From Mesorhizobium sp. (GTDB lineage Bacteria > Pseudomonadota > Alphaproteobacteria > Rhizobiales > Rhizobiaceae): DNA of 64,000 nucleotides. The stretch spans positions 1 to 64,000 of the forward strand of contig NZ_JAFKIC010000107.1 of NCBI RefSeq assembly GCF_017306585.1, read 5' to 3'. Both the position numbers and the translations under genes were made by a program. Each line of letters begins with the position of its first letter. The first letter of the stretch is position 1. Under the pieces are notes generated by a model. It was not told the DNA's origin. It did no database searches and saw nothing but the letters and a program-made list of their open reading frames with translations. This document shows positions 59,221-64,000 of the stretch, piece after piece.

Positions 59221-59282
59221 TTATGTATAAAAACATACATAATTGCCTACATAATGTTTGACCATATGCAAAAGATATGCGT
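59221..59282 (+). promoter_or_regulatory. palindromic AT-rich operator region before the second ROK-module importer
   Basis: TTATGTAT (59221-59228) and ATACATAA (59235-59242) form a perfect 8-bp inverted repeat, followed by TTGCCTACATAAT and TATGCAAAAGATAT (59265-59278). Elements recur at 53161-53220 in the same order, and the last one in the ROK gene's own promoter. It lies 52-113 bp before ATG 59334. Confidence 0.6.
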
Positions 59283-59333
59283 AACTCAGTGAGCCTTTGA
59301 GGAGAAAGGTTTTCACCAACTCGGGAGGAGTTC

Positions 59334-60350
59334 ATGTCCAATTCGCGTATCGCAACCGGCGCCAGGCCCGGAACCATCGTCAGATCAGCCGTTGCGGGCC
59401 TTGTAGTCTTTGGGGCCGCTTTTGCGGTGACCAGCCATGCCTCGGCCGACGAAGTGATTGTCGGTCTTGTCACCAAGACGGAGGTCAATCCGTTCTTCGT
59501 GAAAATGCGCCAGGCGGCCGAAGAGGAAGCCAAGGCCAAGGGCGTCAAGCTGATCGCTCGCGCCGGCAAGTTCGACGGCGACAATGAAGGCCAGGTCACC
59601 GCGATCGAGGATCTGATCAGCGCCGGCGCCAAGGGCATATTGGTGACGCCGAACAACTCGACCGGCATGCTGGGCATCATCAAGAAGGCGCGCGATGCGG
59701 GCGTGCTGGTGATCGCGCTGGATACGGCGACCGATCCCGCCGATGCGGTCGACGCCACCTTCGCCACGGATAATTTCGAGGCCGGCGTGCAGCAGGGCGC
59801 CTATGCGCGCAAGGCGCTCGGCGACAAGAAGCCGGTGCTGGCGATGCTCGATGGAACGCCGGGCGGCACGGTCGATACGTTCCGCCACAATGGGTATCTG
59901 AAGGGCTTCGGGCTCGCCGAGGGCGACCCGGCCATTGCCGGCTCGGCCATTACCAACGGCGCGCAGGACAAGGGCCAGGTCGGCATGGAAAACCTGCTTT
60001 CCAAGAACGGCGACATCAACGCGGTCTACACCATCAATGAGCCGGCGGCGGCCGGTGGTTACGCCGCGATCAAATCCTTTGGCAAGGAAGGCGATATCGT
60101 GCTGACGTCGATCGACGGCGGCTGTGCCGGCGTTCGCAACGTCAAGGCCGGCAAGATCGCGGCGACCGTCATGCAGTTCCCCTACAAGATGGCGGCCATG
60201 GGCGTCGACGCGGTTGTCGAATATGCGGCCAGCGGCAAGAAGCCGAGCGGGTTCGTCAATACGGGCTCGTTCCTGATCACCGACAAACCGATCCCGGGGA
60301 TAGACTCCAAGGACACCGAATGGGGCCTCAAGAACTGCTGGGGTGATTGA
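59334..60350 (+). CDS. sugar ABC importer periplasmic binding protein, FrcB-like
   Basis: A 338-residue precursor with a long signal region (to about residue 38, HASA). The mature part resembles FrcB, the rhizobial fructose/mannose/ribose binder: LVTKTEVNPFFVKMRQAA, FDGDNEGQVTAIEDLISAGAKGILVTPN and a C-terminus ITDKPIPGIDSKDTEWGLKNCWG. GGGAGGAG precedes the ATG. A 257-bp gap with a palindromic repeat separates it from its permease. The sugar is inferred only by resemblance. Confidence 0.87.
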   Translation: MSNSRIATGARPGTIVRSAVAGLVVFGAAFAVTSHASADEVIVGLVTKTEVNPFFVKMRQAAEEEAKAKGVKLIARAGKFDGDNEGQVTAIEDLISAGAKGILVTPNNSTGMLGIIKKARDAGVLVIALDTATDPADAVDATFATDNFEAGVQQGAYARKALGDKKPVLAMLDGTPGGTVDTFRHNGYLKGFGLAEGDPAIAGSAITNGAQDKGQVGMENLLSKNGDINAVYTINEPAAAGGYAAIKSFGKEGDIVLTSIDGGCAGVRNVKAGKIAATVMQFPYKMAAMGVDAVVEYAASGKKPSGFVNTGSFLITDKPIPGIDSKDTEWGLKNCWGD

Positions 60351-60504
60351 TTTAACTCTTTAGTTTTGACGCAATTGCTGTGGGAAAGCCATTTCACGCT
60401 TTTCCCGGAATTGCCTTGGAACTCTCCAGGCGGGTCCATGCCGGACAGGCTGTCGACAAGGTGGCCTCCGTCGCGGCATGGTTCCGTTCGTTTCCGGTCC
60501 GACC

Positions 60505-60570
60505 CTAGAGCCGGATGATTTCAGGTCGAATCGACCTGAAATCTGAATCCGCCTCTAAATCATGCTCTAG
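60505..60570. repeat. nested palindromic repeat element (rhizobial dispersed type)
   Basis: Inner arms GATTTCAGGTCGA (60517-60529) and TCGACCTGAAATC (60531-60543) are exact complements around one base. Outer arms CTAGAGC..GATGATT and AATCATGCTCTAG pair with a 3-base insertion. Similar elements are scattered between genes in Mesorhizobium as I recall. It lies in the 257-bp gap (60351-60607) between binding-protein and permease genes; nothing else was recognised there. Confidence 0.7.
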
Positions 60571-60607
60571 AGGCCAGGAATGAGGCGACTGTTCCAGAGG
60601 GGCGCTT

Positions 60608-61594
60608 ATGACTTCGCCATCGGCACTTTCTTCAGGCGGCATATCGACGGTCGCGAAGAGGCTCATCGGCACGCCGTCGGTGGGGCCGCTGCTGGTGCTG
60701 CTCGCTTTCTGCGTGATCTTCTCGCTGACCAATCCACGTTTTCTCGCCACGCAGAACCTGTCGATCATTCTCCAGCAGACCGTGATCATCGGCACCCTGG
60801 CCATCGGCCAGACCTTGATCATCCTGACCGCCGGCATCGATCTCGCGGTCGGCGCGATATGCGTGCTGGGCACGATCCTGGCCGGGAAGCTGGCGAACAG
60901 CGGCTATGACCCGGTCCTGGCCATGGCGCTCGCCGTTCTTGCCTGCACGGCGGCGGGTGTCGCCGCGGGAAGCCTGATCAGCGGCCTGCGCCTGCCGCCT
61001 TTCATCGTCACCCTTGGCATTTTGGGCATCATCACCGCCGCGCTCAGGCTGATTTCGGCAGGCGGAGCCTTCGCGGTCAACGACGACTTTCTGGGCTGGA
61101 CGGGAAGCACCATCCGCCTGCACGGTTTCGTGGTGACCTATGGCGTCATCATCATGCTCCTGCTCTACGCAGTGGTCTGGTTCCTGCTCAACCAGACCCA
61201 ATGGGGACGGCATGTCTACGCGGTCGGCAACAACCCGGAAGCCGCCCGTCTCGTCGGCATACCTGTCGGCAGGCTTCTGCTCTCGGTCTACGTCCTTGCG
61301 GCCTTCATCTACGGGATCGCGGCGTGGCTGGCACTGGGCCGAATCCCCAATGCCGACCCCAATGCGCTGCAGACCGCCAATCTCGATTCCATCACCGCCG
61401 TCGTCATCGGCGGCACCAGCCTGTTCGGCGGTCGGGGCGGCCTGATGGGTACACTGATAGGCGCGCTGATCGTCGGTGTGCTGCGCAATGGGTTGACCCT
61501 CGCCGGCATCGATCCGCTCTGGCAGGATCTGATCACCGGCATTCTGGTGATCGTGGCGGTGGCGCTCGATCAGTTGACGAGAGGGAGGCGGTGA
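60608..61594 (+). CDS. sugar ABC importer permease, FrcC-like
   Basis: A 328-residue CUT2 permease with about nine membrane segments; TLAIGQTLIILTAGIDLAVGAICVLG and the coupling segment GRHVYAVGNNPEAARLVGIPV are typical, as is AVVIGGTSLFGGRGGLMGTL. GAGGGGC precedes the ATG. Its stop overlaps the ATPase start (TGATG). With the FrcB-like protein upstream and FrcA-like ATPase downstream it matches the rhizobial frcBCA order. Confidence 0.9.
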   Translation: MTSPSALSSGGISTVAKRLIGTPSVGPLLVLLAFCVIFSLTNPRFLATQNLSIILQQTVIIGTLAIGQTLIILTAGIDLAVGAICVLGTILAGKLANSGYDPVLAMALAVLACTAAGVAAGSLISGLRLPPFIVTLGILGIITAALRLISAGGAFAVNDDFLGWTGSTIRLHGFVVTYGVIIMLLLYAVVWFLLNQTQWGRHVYAVGNNPEAARLVGIPVGRLLLSVYVLAAFIYGIAAWLALGRIPNADPNALQTANLDSITAVVIGGTSLFGGRGGLMGTLIGALIVGVLRNGLTLAGIDPLWQDLITGILVIVAVALDQLTRGRR

Positions 61595-62397
61595 TGGCGC
61601 CTGTCGAGCCGACAACGCAGGCGCCAGCCTCAACCGGCGTCATCCTCGAAGCGCGCAATCTGGTCAAGCGCTACGGCCATGTCACCGCTCTCGACGGTGT
61701 CGATTTCGAACTGCGTTCCGGCGAAATCCTGGCGGTGGTCGGCGACAATGGCGCCGGCAAGAGTTCGCTGATCAAAGCGCTGACCGGCGCACTCATCCCC
61801 GACAGCGGTGAAATCCTGCTGGACGGCCACCCCGTCCATTTCAAGGGTCCGCTGGAGGCACGCAAGCTCGGCATCGAGACCGTCTATCAGGACCTCGCCG
61901 TCGCGGCGGCGCTGGATATCTCCAGCAATCTGTTCCTCGGCCGGGAACGCCGCCGCCCAGGCTTTCTCGGCAATGTCCTGCGCATGCTCGACAAGAAGGG
62001 CATGCGCGCGGAAGCCGAGCGCAGCATGGCGGAGCTGAAATTCCGCCTGCCGTCGATAAGCTCCGCGGTCGAATCGCTGTCGGGCGGCCAGCGTCAGGGC
62101 GTCGCGGTCGCCAGGGCGGCATTGTTCGCCAAGAAACTTGCGATCATGGACGAACCGACGGCCGCACTCGGCGTGCGCGAGACGGGACAGGTTCTCGACC
62201 TGATCCGGGCAATCCGTCAGCGCGGACTGCCGGTCGTCCTCATCAGCCACAACATGCCGAACGTCTTTGAGATCGCCGACCGCATCCACATCATGCGCCT
62301 CGGCCGGCGTGCCGCCGTGGTCAGCCCCAAAACCCATACCATGGCCGACGTCGTCGCCATCATGACCGGCGCGGCGAAGGTCGAAGGACCGGCATAG
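61594..62397 (+). CDS. sugar ABC importer ATPase, FrcA-like
   Basis: A 267-residue single-domain ATPase: NLVKRYGHVTALDGVDFELRSGEIL, Walker A VVGDNGAGKSSLIKAL, signature LSGGQRQGVAVARAA, Walker B LAIMDEPTAALGVRE and SHNMPNVFEIADRIHIMRLGRR. It resembles rhizobial FrcA closely. ATG 61594 was chosen because GAGGGAGG (61581-61588) is 5 bases upstream; GTG 61591 is in frame. Last gene of the module. Confidence 0.92.
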   Translation: MAPVEPTTQAPASTGVILEARNLVKRYGHVTALDGVDFELRSGEILAVVGDNGAGKSSLIKALTGALIPDSGEILLDGHPVHFKGPLEARKLGIETVYQDLAVAAALDISSNLFLGRERRRPGFLGNVLRMLDKKGMRAEAERSMAELKFRLPSISSAVESLSGGQRQGVAVARAALFAKKLAIMDEPTAALGVRETGQVLDLIRAIRQRGLPVVLISHNMPNVFEIADRIHIMRLGRRAAVVSPKTHTMADVVAIMTGAAKVEGPA

Positions 62398-62585
62398 GCC
62401 GAAGCGTCGGCTATCGAGACCTACCGTGGCATCAGCGTATGCCGGAGGCAGGCGGGTTTTGATTTCCGCTTGCGGAGGCGACCTGCCACCCTGCGGCCGT
62501 AAGAATTGATTTCATTGTGGAATGCAGCGCCACGATGCCACGGGAAACAGCATTTCCCAAGGCTTTTCGATGGATGCCGGGATTT
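62398..62585. other. intergenic gap between importer and tRNA, no gene seen
   Basis: 188 bp. A perfect 6-bp stem GGGAAA/TTTCCC with a 5-base loop lies at 62542-62558, downstream of the minus-strand tRNA; it lacks a T-run on that strand, so it is only a weak processing or termination candidate. Nothing else recognised. Confidence 0.4.
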
Positions 62586-62662
62586 TGGTAGCGGGAGAGG
62601 GACTTGAACCCCCGACCCCAGGATTATGATTCCCGTGCTCTAACCAACTGAGCTACCCCGCC
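62586..62662 (-). tRNA. tRNA-Met (CAT), probably elongator
   Basis: 77 bases including an encoded CCA. The minus strand starts GGCGGGGTAGCTCAG, has a D-arm TAGCTCAGTTGGTTAGAGCA, an anticodon loop ATCATAA (CAT at plus positions 62626-62628), a T-arm with GGTTCAAGTCC and ends GCTACCA. The anticodon stem CGGGA/TCCTG holds one G-T pair. The first acceptor pair is not the C-A mismatch of initiators, so it is an elongator Met tRNA; the Ile-CAT type modified by TilS is the alternative. Confidence 0.93.
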
Positions 62663-62903
62663 AGGGCGGCGAAAGGCCCGAAATCCGCCTCAAATCGAAA
62701 GGCATTTCGGAGCGTTCGCCAAGGTCGCGCGGATATAAGGTTGGGAGGGCGAGCCTGTCAAGCTTCGAAACATTCCATATCGCCGCATATTCTCATTGCC
62801 CGAAAAAGCTTTGCCGTGCCTGCATTTGGTTGCAGCCGCCGGGGTTGAGTTCGAAGGGGCACGTCGCTATGTCTCGACCACGAGTTTTTAGAGTTTGAAA
62901 CAG

Positions 62904-63869
62904 ATGAAGCCGCGCATTGCAGTCCTCGGTTGCGGATACTGGGGCTCAAACCACATCCGCACCCTCAAGGCGCTTGGCGCGCTGCATGCCGTTTCCGACG
63001 CCAACAAGGCCCGCGCCGAAGGTTTTGCCAGCGAACAGGACTGCCTGGCGATCGAGCCCGACCAGCTCTTTGCCCGCGATGATATCGATGCCATCGTCAT
63101 GGCCCTGCCGCCGCAGTTCCATGCCGATCTTTCCGTGCGCGCCGTCGAGAGCGGCAAGGACGTGCTGGTCGAAAAGCCGATCGCGCTGACCGTGCCGGAC
63201 GCGGAGCGCTCGGTGCAGGCGGCCAAGGACAATGGCCGCGTCTTCATGGTCGGCCATGTCCTGCGCTTCCATCCGGCCTTCGAGACGCTGAAAGGGCTGA
63301 TCGACAAGGGTGAACTGGGTGAGGTCCGCTACATCCACTCGCACCGGCTCGGCCTCGGCAAATTCCACACCGAAAACGACGCGCTGTGGGATTTGGCGCC
63401 GCACGACCTGTCGATGATCCTGGCGATCACCGGCACCGAACCGATCGAGGTGCGCGGCGAGGGGGCAGCACTGCTCGACAACCTCAGCGATTTCGCGCAC
63501 CTGCACATGCGTTTTCCCAACGGGTTGCGCAGCCATCTGTTCACGTCGCGGCTCAATCCTTACCGCGAGCGGCGGCTGACCGTGGTTGGCACCAAGGCGA
63601 TGGCGGTGTTCGACGATGTGGAGCCGTGGGAGCGCAAGCTTGCCGTCTACCGCCACGCGGTCTGGCAGGACAGTGGCCAATGGGCCTTCACCACGAACGA
63701 GCCGTCCTATGTGGCGGTCGCGCAGGGCATGCCGCTGACGCGGGAGCTGGAGCATTTCATCCAGTGCATCGAGACGCGCGCAGAACCGCGCACCAGCGGC
63801 GAGGAAGCGATCAGGGTGCTGCGCATCCTGACGGCTGGCACGGTCGCCCACACCAAGTCCAAATCCTGA
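62904..63869 (+). CDS. Gfo/Idh/MocA-family oxidoreductase
   Basis: ATG 62904 gives 321 residues (TTG 62895 is in frame). The Rossmann start RIAVLGCGYWGSNHIRTLKALG and the family motif VEKPIAL are clear, then MVGHVLRFHPAFETLKGLI and the catalytic-region DLAPHDLSMILAITG. This pattern is close to WlbA-type UDP-N-acetylglucosaminuronate 3-dehydrogenases of surface-polysaccharide synthesis. No sugar-nucleotide genes are visible in the remaining 131 bp, so the role stays open. The 241-bp gap before it (62663-62903) shows no further feature. Confidence 0.85.
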   Translation: MKPRIAVLGCGYWGSNHIRTLKALGALHAVSDANKARAEGFASEQDCLAIEPDQLFARDDIDAIVMALPPQFHADLSVRAVESGKDVLVEKPIALTVPDAERSVQAAKDNGRVFMVGHVLRFHPAFETLKGLIDKGELGEVRYIHSHRLGLGKFHTENDALWDLAPHDLSMILAITGTEPIEVRGEGAALLDNLSDFAHLHMRFPNGLRSHLFTSRLNPYRERRLTVVGTKAMAVFDDVEPWERKLAVYRHAVWQDSGQWAFTTNEPSYVAVAQGMPLTRELEHFIQCIETRAEPRTSGEEAIRVLRILTAGTVAHTKSKS

Positions 63870-63913
63870 ATCCCCAACGGGGCCGTCCGTGCTTTCGCCG
63901 GAGGGCGAAGTGA

Positions 63914-64000
63914 CTATTCGGCTGGAATTTGCGCCGGCCGGGCGGCAAGCCGGCTGAGCATAGCTTCGGCCTCGGCGCCACGCTCGGAGCGCTCGATGAA
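63914..64000 (-). CDS. 3' end of an unidentified minus-strand gene
   Basis: Reading the minus strand from the window edge gives 28 codons ending TAG at 63914-63916: FIERSERGAEAEAMLSRLAA, then RPAQIPAE. Codon choice is high-GC and the frame is open, and the direction leaves a short convergent gap after the oxidoreductase gene. Too little remains to assign a family. Confidence 0.4.
   Translation of the reverse strand, partial: FIERSERGAEAEAMLSRLAARPAQIPAE

Noticed and set aside
62586-62662. tRNA gene as the attachment site of an integrative element
   Set aside because: No integrase, no repeated copy of the tRNA 3' end was noticed, and both flanks look like ordinary chromosome.

Overview
The window reads as chromosomal DNA of a high-GC rhizobial alphaproteobacterium, most likely Mesorhizobium. 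The main reason is that it carries the complete vitamin B6 degradation cluster known from Mesorhizobium loti, with protein lengths and active-site residues that fit the characterised M. loti enzymes. Supporting signs are short palindromic intergenic elements of rhizobial type and a high density of ABC importers. No phage, IS, integrase or CRISPR sequence was seen.

Layout. (1) 1-4719, minus: an MdtABC-type RND efflux system, with the second pump subunit cut by the window edge. (2) 4841-14879: a divergent SDR, then aldehyde dehydrogenase, N-formylglutamate amidohydrolase-like hydrolase, PuuR-like XRE-cupin regulator, a complete branched-chain-amino-acid-type ABC importer (livG, binding protein, livF, livH, livM) and a glutamine-synthetase-like ligase. 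This looks like an undescribed gamma-glutamylation route for an amine or amino alcohol, controlled from two copies of one palindrome. (3) 14932-17760, minus: a small His-rich exported protein, an endonuclease/exonuclease/phosphatase protein and a cardiolipin synthase. (4) 17849-37914: vitamin B6 catabolism. It has all nine enzymes from pyridoxine and pyridoxamine to succinic semialdehyde, a GntR regulator, two ABC importers of different classes, and two genes with no known role in the pathway. (5) 38077-41195: a beta-keto acid cleavage enzyme, divergent from an RpiR regulator and a class III aminotransferase. (6) 41525-52866: one long operon with a sugar-type ABC importer, SorC regulator, aldo/keto reductase, GlpD-like FAD dehydrogenase, LsrF/DhnA-type aldolase, FGGY kinase and GMC oxidoreductase. 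(7) 53281-62397: two further sugar-type ABC importers around a ROK regulator and a ribulokinase-like kinase, with related AT-rich motifs in three promoters. (8) A tRNA-Met gene, a Gfo/Idh/MocA oxidoreductase and the 3' end of another gene.

The window is thus a row of separate nutrient-use modules. Each has its own importer, its own regulator of a different family (XRE-cupin, GntR, RpiR, SorC, ROK) and its own enzymes. Six ABC importers lie within about 54 kb. The B6 pathway itself is established. The least described parts are the importers and two orphan genes in the B6 cluster, the gamma-glutamylation cluster, and the SorC and ROK sugar modules. All assignments come from reading motifs, gene order and remembered family features; no database search was run.
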